From Dasypus novemcinctus (Eukaryota; Chordata; Mammalia; Cingulata; Dasypodidae), in the NCBI RefSeq assembly GCF_030445035.2, contig NC_080704.1:29316200-29380199 (forward strand): 64,000 bases of DNA, written 5' to 3'. The position numbers were made by a program, and so were the translations under genes. Position 1 is the stretch's first letter; each line of letters starts with the position of its first letter. Shown piece after piece: positions 22,101 through 31,599 of the stretch. The notes under the pieces were generated by a model. The model did not search any database, was not told where the DNA came from, and saw only the letters and a list, made by a program, of their open reading frames with translations.

Positions 22101-22551
22101 GGATGGAGGAATAGAGTATGGATTAGAATGGACTTACTGATATTCTATTCATGAACTATTGTGATTAGTAATCGAAGAAAATGTGGCATTGGTGTGGAGA
22201 AAGTGGCCATGGTGGCAGCTGGGGATAGGGAGTGGGAGGAAGAGATGTATGTGGGGGCATTTTTGGGACTTGGAGTTGCCCTGGGTGGTGCTGCAGGGAC
22301 AGTTACTGGGCATTGTATGTCCTCCCATGACCCACTGGGTGGACTGTGGGAGAGTGTGGGCTATGCTGTGGACCATTGACCATGAGGTGCAGCAGTGCTC
22401 AGAGATGTATTCACCAAATGCAATGACTGTCTCATGATGATGGAGGAGGTTGTTGTTATGAGGGGAGGCGTGGGGTGAGGGGGGTGGGGGTATATGGGGA
22501 CCTCCTATTTTTTTAATGTAACATTAAAAAAATAAAGACAAAAAAATAAAA
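19127..22551 (+). mobile_element. 3.4-kb poly(A)-ending retroelement, probably a long L1 3' UTR
   Basis: A perfect 14-bp repeat, ATAAAGTCTATCTG, lies at 19113-19126 and 22552-22565, so everything between them seems to be one insertion. After removing the nested SINE it is about 2.95 kb. The right half matches the L1-type 3' UTR found elsewhere in the window and ends with an A-rich tail. The left half (19127-20290) has other non-coding sequence with many ATAAACATAATATAAACC-like repeats near 19900-19960. There is no long ORF and no recognisable L1 protein. It may be a truncated L1 with an unusually long 3' UTR, or a non-autonomous element sharing its 3' end. Confidence 0.7.
20306..20768 (-). 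mobile_element. DAS-III SINE with 50-bp internal duplication
   Basis: The minus-strand SINE has its head at 20768 and tail near 20306. It is flanked by a 13-bp duplication, CCCCAATTTATTT, at 20293-20305 and 20769-20781. Positions 20619-20668 and 20669-20718 are a perfect tandem repeat that includes the tRNA-like B box, so the element has two B boxes. Confidence 0.9.
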
Positions 22552-22565
22552 ATAAAGTCTATCTG

Positions 22566-22937
22566 CTTTCTTTTTCTTTTTATTTCTTTCCCCTTCCCCC
22601 CCCCCCAGTTGTCTTCTCTCTGTGTCCATCGCTGTGTGTTCTTCTGTGACCGCATCTATCCTTATCAGCGGCACCGAGAACCTGTGTCTCTTTCTGTTGC
22701 ATCATCTTGCTTTGTCAGCTCTCCAATATCTGGCACCACTCCTAGGTGGGCTGCATTTTTTTTTGCACATGGAGCTCCCCTACGCGGGGGATACCACTGT
22801 GTGGCCCGGCACTCCTTGTGCGCATCAGCACTGCACATGGGCCAGCTCGACACAGGTCAAGGAGGCCCGGGGTTTGAACCCTGGATCTCCCATGTGGTAG
22901 GCAGATGCCCTATCCATTGGGCCAAGTCCGCTTTCTT
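22566..22937 (-). mobile_element. DAS-type SINE
   Basis: The SINE head, read on the minus strand from about 22937, includes the box that appears on the plus strand as GGGTTTGAACCC near 22870. The tail lies in the T/C-rich run near 22570-22607. Divergence is higher than in the copies at 12.1 or 26.2 kb. A weak duplication around CTTTCTT is possible. Confidence 0.85.
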
Positions 22938-23094
22938 GTACAGGTTCCTTAGGCTTACACAATAATGGCATTATGAAATCCACCTCTATATGTTTAGCAA
23001 ATCTTTTGCATGGCAGAGATTTTAACAATTTAAAGAGGACCATATTCAAGTCCTTCAATGCTTTCCAAAACATTTTGGTAGGATACTTTTCGAT

Positions 23095-23288
23095 CAGGGG
23101 TTCTAAATAAACGGTCCATGAGCTTGAACTGAAATTCAAAAAAAACACTCTTGTGGGGACATGTTGGTGCGGGTGTGAGGATCTATTTATTAAATAATAT
23201 ACAGAATAGTGTGGACTTAGTAAGGGGTCTGTGGTTCTCACTGACTGACAAAGGGGTCCATGGATGAAAAAAAGGCTAAGAACCCCTG
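23095..23288. mobile_element. hAT-like MITE
   Basis: A 194-bp segment has terminal inverted repeats CAGGGGTTCT at the left and AGAACCCCTG at the right. The 8-bp flanks TTTTCGAT and ATTTAGAT agree at six positions, as expected of an old 8-bp hAT duplication. There is no transposase. Confidence 0.65.
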
Positions 23289-23327
23289 ATTTAGATGGAA
23301 TTGGTATACATATTATAAATAATTGCC

Positions 23328-23450
23328 TTGTTGTTGTGGGAGGAGTGTGTGGGGGGGTGGGGAATGAGGGTATATGGGAACCTCATTTTTTTAATGTAAC
23401 ATTTTGGGTGACCTATGCATCTTTTAAAAAAAGATAATAAAAAAAGAAAA
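23328..23450 (+). mobile_element. Very short L1 3' end
   Basis: Only 123 bp of the L1-type 3' end is present (G-rich segment, GGGTATATGGGAACCTCA, then the A-rich tail). It is flanked by a perfect 12-bp duplication, TAAATAATTGCC, at 23316-23327 and 23451-23462. Confidence 0.85.
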
Positions 23451-23564
23451 TAAATAATTGCCATCTGAAGACCAGCCGTGTGGCTGAGTGAATTTTACTA
23501 GCTTGGCTTAATTTCCTTCATTAAATTTATTTTAAAATGAGCCATGTCTTAAGAATATACTTCA

Positions 23565-23849
23565 GGGAAGTAGATGTGGCTTAAGCAGTTGAGTGCCTGC
23601 CTCCCACATGGGAGGTCCTGGGTTCAGTTCCCTGTGCCTCCTAAAGAAAAAACAAAGAATTAGCAGTGAGTGAAAACAATGAATGGGCAAAAAAACGAGC
23701 AAAAGCAAAATGGGCAAAGAGCAAAACAGATGAGGGAGCCAACTCAGGGAAGCATATGTGGCTCAGTGGTTGAGCACCAGCCTCCTGCTTATGGGGTCCT
23801 GGGTTCAATCCCCAGTCTCAGTCCCTAAAAAAAAAATACACACACACAC
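23565..23849 (+). mobile_element. Dimeric tRNA-derived SINE
   Basis: Two tRNA-like heads occur in one element: monomer 1 starts at 23565 (B box GGTTCAGTTCC) and monomer 2 at about 23747 (B box GGTTCAATCCC). Only the second is followed by an A-rich, then (AC)n, tail. A short duplication, ACTTCA, lies at 23559-23564 and 23850-23855. The junction reads GAGCCAACTCAGGGAAGC. Confidence 0.75.
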
Positions 23850-24125
23850 ACTTCAATTCAGATTTTCACAGCCAGAATTGTCTTTGCCCTAGTCCTAATT
23901 AGTATGCTTTTCTGAATTTTTGTCTCATGATTACAAATATTACACTGTGGCTCCTTTATACTGTGTGCCTTGGCAAAGGAAAAGTAGAGAATGTACGAAG
24001 ATTAAACATTTATCTAAAAGCATTATTTTTATTCATAGTCTAAATTCTTCTTCTATTAGTAGTTTATAAATGCATGAGGAGATTTGGTGGTGGTAATCCT
24101 GGGCTTATATTAAGATCTCACTTGT

Positions 24126-24550
24126 TGGGAAGCAGATTTGGCTCAACTGATAGAGCATCTGCCTACCGTGTGGGAGGTCCAGGGTTCAAACCCCGGGCCT
24201 CCTTGACCCGTGTGGAGCTGACCCACATGCAGTGCTGATGCGCGCAAGGAGTGCCCTGCCACGCAGGGGTGTCCCCTGTGTGGGGAAGCCCCACGCACAA
24301 GGAATGTGCCCCACATGAGCTGCCCCATGCAAAAAAAACACAGCCTGCCCAGGAGTGGTGCCAGACACACAGAGAGCTGACGCAGCAAGATGACGCAACA
24401 AAAAGAAACACAGATTCCTGTTGCCACTGACAAGAATACAAAGCGGACACAGAATACACACAGCAAACTGGTACAGAGAGCAGTCAATGGGGAGGGGGGC
24501 AGTGGAGAGAAATAAATACAAAAATAATAAAAAATCTTTAAAAAAAAACT
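24126..24550 (+). mobile_element. DAS-III SINE
   Basis: The head TGGGAAGCAGATTTGGCTCA is followed by B box GGTTCAAACCC and the DAS-III body, and the A/T-rich tail is at 24510-24550. The hexamer ACTTGT flanks it at 24120-24125 and 24552-24557. Confidence 0.9.
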
Positions 24551-24570
24551 AACTTGTCAAAATAAATTTG

Positions 24571-24931
24571 GGGGGAAGTAGATGTGGCTCAAGCAGTTGA
24601 GTGCCTGCTTACCACATGGGAGGTCCCAGGTTCAGCTCCCGGTTCCTCCTAAAGAAGACGAACAAGACATCAAGCTGGCATGGCAAGCTGATGCAACGAG
24701 ATGACACAATGAGGGGACACAACAAGAAAAACACAGTGAGAGACACATCAAGCAGGGAGCAGAGGTGGCTCAAGCAATTGGGCGCCTCCCTCCTACATGG
24801 GAGGTTTTGGTTCTCAGTGCCTCCTAAAAGAAGACAAGCAGACACAGAGAGCACACAAACGAACAGACATAGCAGATAGCAAGCACAAACAATAAGATGG
24901 TAGGGAAGATGACTAAATAATAAAATCTTTA
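24571..24931 (+). mobile_element. Second dimeric tRNA-derived SINE, different junction
   Basis: Monomer 1 begins near 24573 and monomer 2 near 24755, both with GTGGCTCAAGCA-type A boxes. Only the second ends in an A-rich tail. The flanking AAAATAAAT (24559-24567, 24932-24940) is A-rich, so it is a weak duplication. The join has no CCAACTCAGGG motif, unlike the dimers at 23.6 and 34.0 kb. Confidence 0.7.
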
Positions 24932-25511
24932 AAAATAAATGAATTTTTGTAGCTACATCTCTGCTTTAGTGAGATAAGAGTTGAGTGACGTAGACAAGCC
25001 AATCGGTTCATTTTATAAAGTCAAATGGTTTTCCTCTTTGCACAATTTAGTTTTGCTGCCAGTTGTATTTATTTTTCCTTCAGAATTCTGAAATGGCAAC
25101 TAAATGCTTTACTGGGTTTAAGAGCTTTTTATTTCCAGGATGGCTGCTGGGCTGTCAAACTGGAAAGAGAACTATCATTTGGCAAGATAAGTCCCTGCAT
25201 GGGTTTCGGGAGTTAAAAAGTTCCATTCTCACTTTGCTCCAGGCAATACTGCAAACATAATAGATTTTTTTTCACCCTTTTAAGGTGCTGCTCTTCCTTT
25301 AAAAAAAAAAATGCTGCTAATGTCTTAATAGGTTCATTTCGTCCCAGGAAGGGCTCTTTTATTGTCAGAGAATATAGTCCCAGGGCAGGTGGTCTTGGCT
25401 GGACCAGAAGAGTCAACCAGTGGGAGGCATGCCCACCGCCCTCTCCCTCTGTCTTACTGCCAGATTGCTGCTTGGAAATCGAGATCTTCACCTGCCATGG
25501 TCCGTTTAGGG

Positions 25512-25703
25512 CAGGGGTTCTTAGCCCTTTTTGTTCCATGGACCCCTTTTCCAGTCAGATGAAATGAATACTGTTTTATTTATTGCAAACATTCATAAGT
25601 GAAGGAAATGCTAGATTTCAGAGAAAATAAAGATAATAAGTTGATTTTTTTTTCCAATTTAAGCTCACCGACCCTCTGAACTCTTTTGGGTTAAGAACCC
25701 CTG
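25512..25703. mobile_element. hAT-like MITE
   Basis: A 192-bp element has CAGGGGTTCTTAGCCC at the left and GGGTTAAGAACCCCTG at the right as inverted ends. The 8-bp flanks GTTTAGGG and GTTTAGAT agree at six positions. There is no coding sequence. Confidence 0.75.
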
Positions 25704-25911
25704 GTTTAGATTCTTCCCTAGAGTCATTAGACTGAAGCTCACAGAGCTACTCAGAAGTCGGTAGAAGTGGAATGTCTTTCTTCTTCTTTTCTTCCCTTTT
25801 TTCTCTTCTTTTTCTTTCTATCTGCACATTCTCTGGATTTCCTCACATAGCAGTATAAATGACAGTGAAAGGAAAACATATATTTTACTTCATGTCTTAC
25901 ACTGAGACTCA

Positions 25912-25968
25912 AAACTTGTTTCCACTTCTTTATTTCAAGATTTTCAATTTCCTTTTTCTTTTCTTTAA
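25912..25968. repeat. Local direct repeat, left copy (right copy 27177-27235)
   Basis: The two stretches share AAACTTGTTTCCACTT and TCAAGATTTTCAATTTCC, then the same TTTTTCTTTTCTTTAA. They are about 1.27 kb apart with a young SINE between them. They may be the edges of an old duplication or an unrecognised element. Confidence 0.6.
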
Positions 25969-26216
25969 TTTTGTTTAGGCTTCTATTTTCCTGTCAATAT
26001 TCCAGGTAATGTTGAGATGCTTCCTTTTCAAGTCACAAGTATCTCAATACAATAGACTGTTTTAGATTCCATTAACCAAAAACCTAGGTTATTATTTCAG
26101 ATAAATTATTTTGATACTAGAAAATTATGTGATTAAATGGAGGGAGGTTATATTTAGAAATGACTTCTAGGTACCATTCATAACCTTATCAATTTCAAAC
26201 ATGAAAATGCTTTTTA

Positions 26217-26595
26217 GGGAAACGGACTTTGGCCCAGTGGTTAGGGCGTCCGTCTACCACATGGGAGGTCCGCGGTTCAAACCCCGGGCCTCCTTGACCC
26301 GTGTGGAGCTGGCCATGCGCAGCGCTGATGCGCGCAAGGAGTGACCTGCCACACAGGGGTGTCCCCCGCGTGGGGGAGCCCCACGCGCAAGGAGTGCGCC
26401 CGTGAGGAAAGCCGCCCAGCGTGAAAAGAAAGTGCAGCCTGCCCAGGAATGGCGCCGCCCACACTTCCCGTGCCGCTGACGACAACAGAAGCGGACAAAG
26501 AAACAAGACGCAGCAAATAGACACCAAGAACAGACAACCAGGGGAGGGGGGGAAATTAAATAAATAAATAAATCTTAAAAAAAAAAAAAAAAAAA
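26217..26595 (+). mobile_element. DAS-III SINE, young
   Basis: The sequence is close to that at 12099-12478 and has the same A and B boxes. A perfect 14-bp duplication, GAAAATGCTTTTTA, lies at 26203-26216 and 26596-26609. An uninterrupted A run of about 19 in the tail also points to youth. Confidence 0.95.
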
Positions 26596-27532
26596 GAAAA
26601 TGCTTTTTATACTAGAAATAACCTTTTATATCTTCTTCTTTAATAATAATGATTGTTTTTAAATCAGTGATATATAATAAAAATTAAATGTGTATAAAAG
26701 TAACCAAAAAAATAAAAGAGTTAAAACATGAAAAAGCAAAAAGAAGAAATTTAAACTTGACTTGAATAAATTTTCAACCATAAAGATAATTGTTTAAAAT
26801 AAAACTCTTGATTATCCCTTTTTATTTGAATGACTTTAAGCTTTAAATAAGTGATACATACTCAAAATTAAATATAAAAGTACAAAAAAATTAAATCTTA
26901 CCCAAAATTCAAAGACAAAAATTTACTTAATAAATTTTTTCATTCCAAATATATCTTAATTAATAGATACAGAGAAAAGAATTCCTAGAATGATAGAAAC
27001 AAAGTGCTTACAAAAATAAGAATGTAATATATATGCTGATTACAAATAAAATTATTAATTTTATTTGAATTCAACAGGAGAAGAAAGAAGTAAAGGAAAA
27101 GCAATCGCTAAGCTAAACTTCACTCCTCACAGGTAACGGCTTTTGACTTTCTGTTTTCAGTACTTCAGTAGGTTCCAAACTTGTTTCCACTTGCCTGAAT
27201 GTCAAGATTTTCAATTTCCTTTTTCTTTTCTTTAAACCTCTAAAGGAATTACTTGCTTATCTCTCCTTTTTGTGATTTACAGCCTTTAAGGAAAGAGGAG
27301 GATAAGTTACCTTATGCTATGTATCATTCATTCCAACTCTTCCTATTCTAGATTTGTGTTTTCTAAAAATTTGTTTTTTATTATTCATATTGCTCTTAAT
27401 AATTTGCATAAGCACACATTTTTGTCTTTATCAACATCTGAAAGTATCCTGAATCCCCACCGTGTAAGATGCAGAACTTAGTCTCCTCCACTTTTCTCTA
27501 GCTCTACTTCCCTTCTTCACCTCTTAATTTCT

Positions 27533-27903
27533 TTTTTTTTTTAAAGATTTATTTATTTATTTAATTTCCCCCCTCCCCTGGTTGTCTGTTCTTGGTGTCT
27601 ATTTGCTGCGTCTTGTTTCTTTGTCCGCTTCTGTTGTCGTCAGCGGCACGGGAAGTGTGGGCGGCGCCATTCCTGGGCAGGCTGCTCTTTCTTTTCACGC
27701 TGGGCGGCTCTCCTTACGGGTGCACTCCTTGCACGTGGGGCTCCCCCACGCGGGGGACACCCCTGTGTGGCAGGTCACTCCTTGCGCGCATCAGCGCTGC
27801 GCATGGCCAGCTCCACACGGGTCAAGGAGGCCCGGGGTTTGAACCGCGGACCTCCCATGTGGTAGACGGACGCCCTAACCACTGGGCCAAAGTCCGTTTC
27901 CCA
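27533..27903 (-). mobile_element. DAS-III SINE, young
   Basis: The minus-strand copy has its head at 27903 and tail at 27533-27545. It is flanked by TTAATTTCT at 27524-27532 and 27904-27912. It is CpG-rich and very similar to the copy at 26.2 kb. Confidence 0.93.
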
Positions 27904-28259
27904 TTAATTTCTATCAATTATTCCATCAGTTTTATATTATCAAGGTATAGAAAGTGCATTTTGATTAAGTGGTTCATGCTCTAGGTTGATTCTGATTTTT
28001 AAAAAAATCAAAACTCATAAAGGACATTTGCAAAATCAGGGAGCTTGGCTTCTGGGGTCAATCTGATTATGGTCATTCCAGCCAGTTGGGGGGTGAGGGG
28101 GCGAGAACAGAGCACACATGGAGGTCCTTTGGTCCAGGCACCCATCACTTCTGCCCACATTTCCTTGGAAGAGCTTGGCGCTGTGCTCATATCTGACTGC
28201 AAGAAGGACTTGCAGGGATGAGTGATGATCTGAAAGACATGGTTTACAACTCACTGTTG

Positions 28260-28670
28260 CTGTGTGCGAGTCTATGTGTAGGATAATTCCTAGAGGGGAA
28301 GTTGTGGGGTAAAGCACTATATGCATTTCTGAATTAGACAGGCATTGCCAGATTGCCCTCCATGGGGGCTGTGCCGATTGACATTCCTACTCACAGTATA
28401 TGAGAATACCTGTTTTGCCATACCTTCAAAACACAGAGTGTTACCGGATTTTATATTTATGCAAATTTGAAAGATGAAGAATGGTATCTCAGTGTAAATA
28501 TAATTTGCATTTCTTTCATTTTAAGTGAAGTGGCACCTCTTTTTATATTTTAATAATCATTTGAATTTTTTCCCTGTGAACTCCTGGTTCATAATTTCTG
28601 CCTACTTTTCTTTGAAGCTGTTTGTCTTTTTGCTTAGTTATAGGAGCTCTTTGTCTATGGGAAAGGTTGA
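28260..28670 (-). mobile_element. Old L1 (L1M/HAL1-like) ORF2 3' fragment
   Basis: Plus-strand reading shows CCAGATTGCCCTCCATGG, ATGGTATCTCAGTGTAAAT and TTTGCATTTCTTTCATTTTAA, the usual reverse-complement landmarks of L1 ORF2's end. It is heavily diverged. Confidence 0.65.
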
Positions 28671-30296
28671 AGTCAGTGAGTAATATGGTACATTTTCCAG
28701 CAGTGAACTAGAAACATATTTTTGCTTTAAACAAAGGCAAGCCTGTTTTAAGGCCGCAGTTATCTTTTACTGGAGATATAATTTTTCCTGTTGTATTAGT
28801 TGTATATTAAATTTTGGATGAGGCTCACATGCAGGAGGTGAAAAGTCTGCATTTATACACGGAACTTGCCTGACGTGGGAGGAACTAGCCTCACTTTTAA
28901 TCCTGTTTCACCTCTAATTGTTCTTTTTTAAAAGGGATACCTTTATGTTTGAAATGAAGACAAAACAAACTGCAATTTCTTTAAAGAGTTTCCCACTTTC
29001 TATTAAGGAGAATCTAAAGCTGGCATGGGAACAGGAATATTTGAAATAGCTTCAAACACTGACAAAACTGATGCTTTACCAAAATTCAGAAACATAATAT
29101 TCATTAGGGTCCAACAGGAGGCAGAAGTGGTATCTAATCATTACTAGAAAAGAATTGGTAAACCACAGTGTGTGAACGCTCCATACTAGGCATGCCATTT
29201 TTCAATTCATTTATTGTACAGTTATAAATGGATGTTATCTGAAAAATAGCCCAAAATTTGTAAAGATTTAAAAAAATACATTGAGTGGGGGAAGAAGTGA
29301 TATGTAGTGTAGAGTTAATTAAAAATTGACATGTCTACAAAAGTAATTCCAGTATCTTCAATTTCATTAATCTTAATGTAGTTGAACATTCAGTTTTATG
29401 TAAATTATTCTTTATGCTGTATATGTTACAAATAAATAGGCAGTATGATTTTATTTGAAACCATTATCTAGCCTTCATCAGCAATTTAGAACTTTAAAGG
29501 TCTGTGCACATTAATAAAAGTACAGGAGATTTTTAAAAATCTGAGTAAAGTTCTAGACATTATTGCTATTGATTTGACACCAGTAAGTGTTTCCAGTTAA
29601 TATGAAATAGTAATGAAATCATAGACACAAGGAAATATTATTGAAATGAATGATAATTATAATTAGTATTTTAAGAATAAAACATCTAGTCCACGATCAA
29701 ATGACTACATTAAATGGGTAAGTCAGAATTAACAGATATGAAAGAATGTAGATATTGAATTTAATCCAGGTTTTAGGAAGCAGGAAGATTTTTACATTTT
29801 ATAAAAAAAATTTTTCCTTAGGTTTTAACAAAAAATCGTGATGATGTATTAACATTCAACATGAAGGAAAGTTATCTAGGGAGAGATTTAACAATTATGA
29901 AATTAATCATAAAGAAGACTATATAATAGAAATCACATTTAATGTGTCATCATTCAATGTCTTCATATCCTATTTTCTTTGACTAAACTTCTATTTCCCA
30001 TCCCTTCAGAATCAGGTCTATTGAGCTGGATTTTATTTGCTCTTTCATCATTAGGGGAAATGAATTGGCCATTGATTTCTGTTTCTAGTTGCTTAAGTGA
30101 TAAGGTAAGCAGTAAAAAGACTATGACTATAAAAATCTCAAATGGGGTCTCACAGGCTGCAGATATTATGAATCTTTTTTATTTTTTTGTATTTGAAAGA
30201 CAAAACTGATATGGAGGGTGAAAAACCTGAGCATAGTATATATGCAGTATATTAGCATCACCTAGGTAGATGTGGAATTATTTTAAAATAACTTTC
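28671..30296. other. Unassigned AT-rich DNA
   Basis: No gene, RNA or repeat family recognised. Confidence 0.4.
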
Positions 30297-30310
30297 ACTA
30301 TTTCATTTTT

Positions 30311-30669
30311 TTTAAAGATTTATTTTATTTATTTCTCTTCCCTACCCCATTGTCTGCTCTTGGTGTCCATTCGCTGTGTGTTCTTCTGTGTCCACTTGCA
30401 TTCTTGTCATGCGGCACCAGGAAACTGTGTCCCTTTTTTTGGTTGTTGTCGTTGCACCATCTTGCCACGTCACCTCTTCATGTGTGCAGCCCACCCAGGG
30501 CGGCTCTCTTTGCGGGGTGCACTCCTTGCGCGTGGGGCTCCCCTACACGGGGGGCGCCCCTGTGTGGCACTGCACTCCTTGCGTGCGGCAGCACTGCGCA
30601 TGGGCCAGCTCACCACACATGTCAGGATGGTAGATGGGCGCTCTATCAGTTGAGCCACATCCACTTCCC
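30311..30669 (-). mobile_element. DAS-type SINE, intermediate age
   Basis: The minus-strand copy has its head at 30669 (GGGGAAGTGGATGTGGCTCAA when read on that strand). It has lost part of the B-box region. The flanks CACTATTTCATTTT (30297-30310) and CACTATTACATTTT (30670-30683) differ at one position. Confidence 0.88.
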
Positions 30670-31195
30670 CACTATTACATTTTATTAAGCTCACTTTCAT
30701 AAAGTTGCTTAGGAAATGCACAAAAATTTTACAAAGAAGATTCAAATTATTAGTCCTACTGAAATCAATTCCAAACATGTGCTAAAGACATTGAACTTGT
30801 TCTGGGGTTTTTGATTCTGTGATTGCATTCCACTGTGTGGTGGCATTTCCAAGGACAGCGTCAAATTCCTAAGACCTGAATTAGTCCCACACTCTTTGGT
30901 TTTTTCCTTGTCTGTGCTGGATTAGAAATGATGTCAGCATATTTTTAAGAAAGCCCATTGCTGACTTGGGAAAGAAATTTTATAGTTTCTGATGGTACTA
31001 TGTTTGAAGAGCTCTCATAGGTTGTCTCACAGTCTGCCATATGGTTTAGTTATTTTGAATTTTCTCATCCCCAGTACTAAGTTATAAATTCATTAATAAG
31101 GGTACTGTGTTTTAAATGATTTTTATCACCTACCAAGAATGGTGCAATGGTCTCTCTATAATTGAAGTTCAAGTAGGATTCTCTTGGGTTGCATC

Positions 31196-31232
31196 GTTCT
31201 AGACACATTTTTTTTTTTGTTCTAGACACATT
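31196..31232. repeat. Oligo(T) between 14-bp direct repeats
   Basis: GTTCTAGACACATT lies at 31196-31209 and again, perfect, at 31219-31232, with only nine T between. This is what a retroposition event leaves when nothing but the poly(A) tail was copied. Confidence 0.75.
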
Positions 31233-31599
31233 AAGCTGGCTGATTGTATTGTGGAGACATTTCCTTGTTGGCTTGTAATTTTTGTTAGAGTTCTAATTGC
31301 TAGTACATTTGCTATGGTGTTCACAAACCTCAGGTGTTCATCATTATTTGTGAAAGAGACATTTTCACAATTTTATTTTTGTTTTATGAACTTTCTTTTC
31401 CTGCCCTGCCTGAAATGAGATATTAAGGTTAAAATACACAAAAGCTGAAAACAATGTGGGTTTTGCATATATTTATAATTGGGGTAGACTAAGGAGTCTT
31501 TATTTCTGCAAACTGGATAATTAATTTCAGAGCAAACATGTCATTAGCTCCTGGATCAAAATATTCCATAGGGAGTAATGTCAGCCAGGCTAGCAGAGG

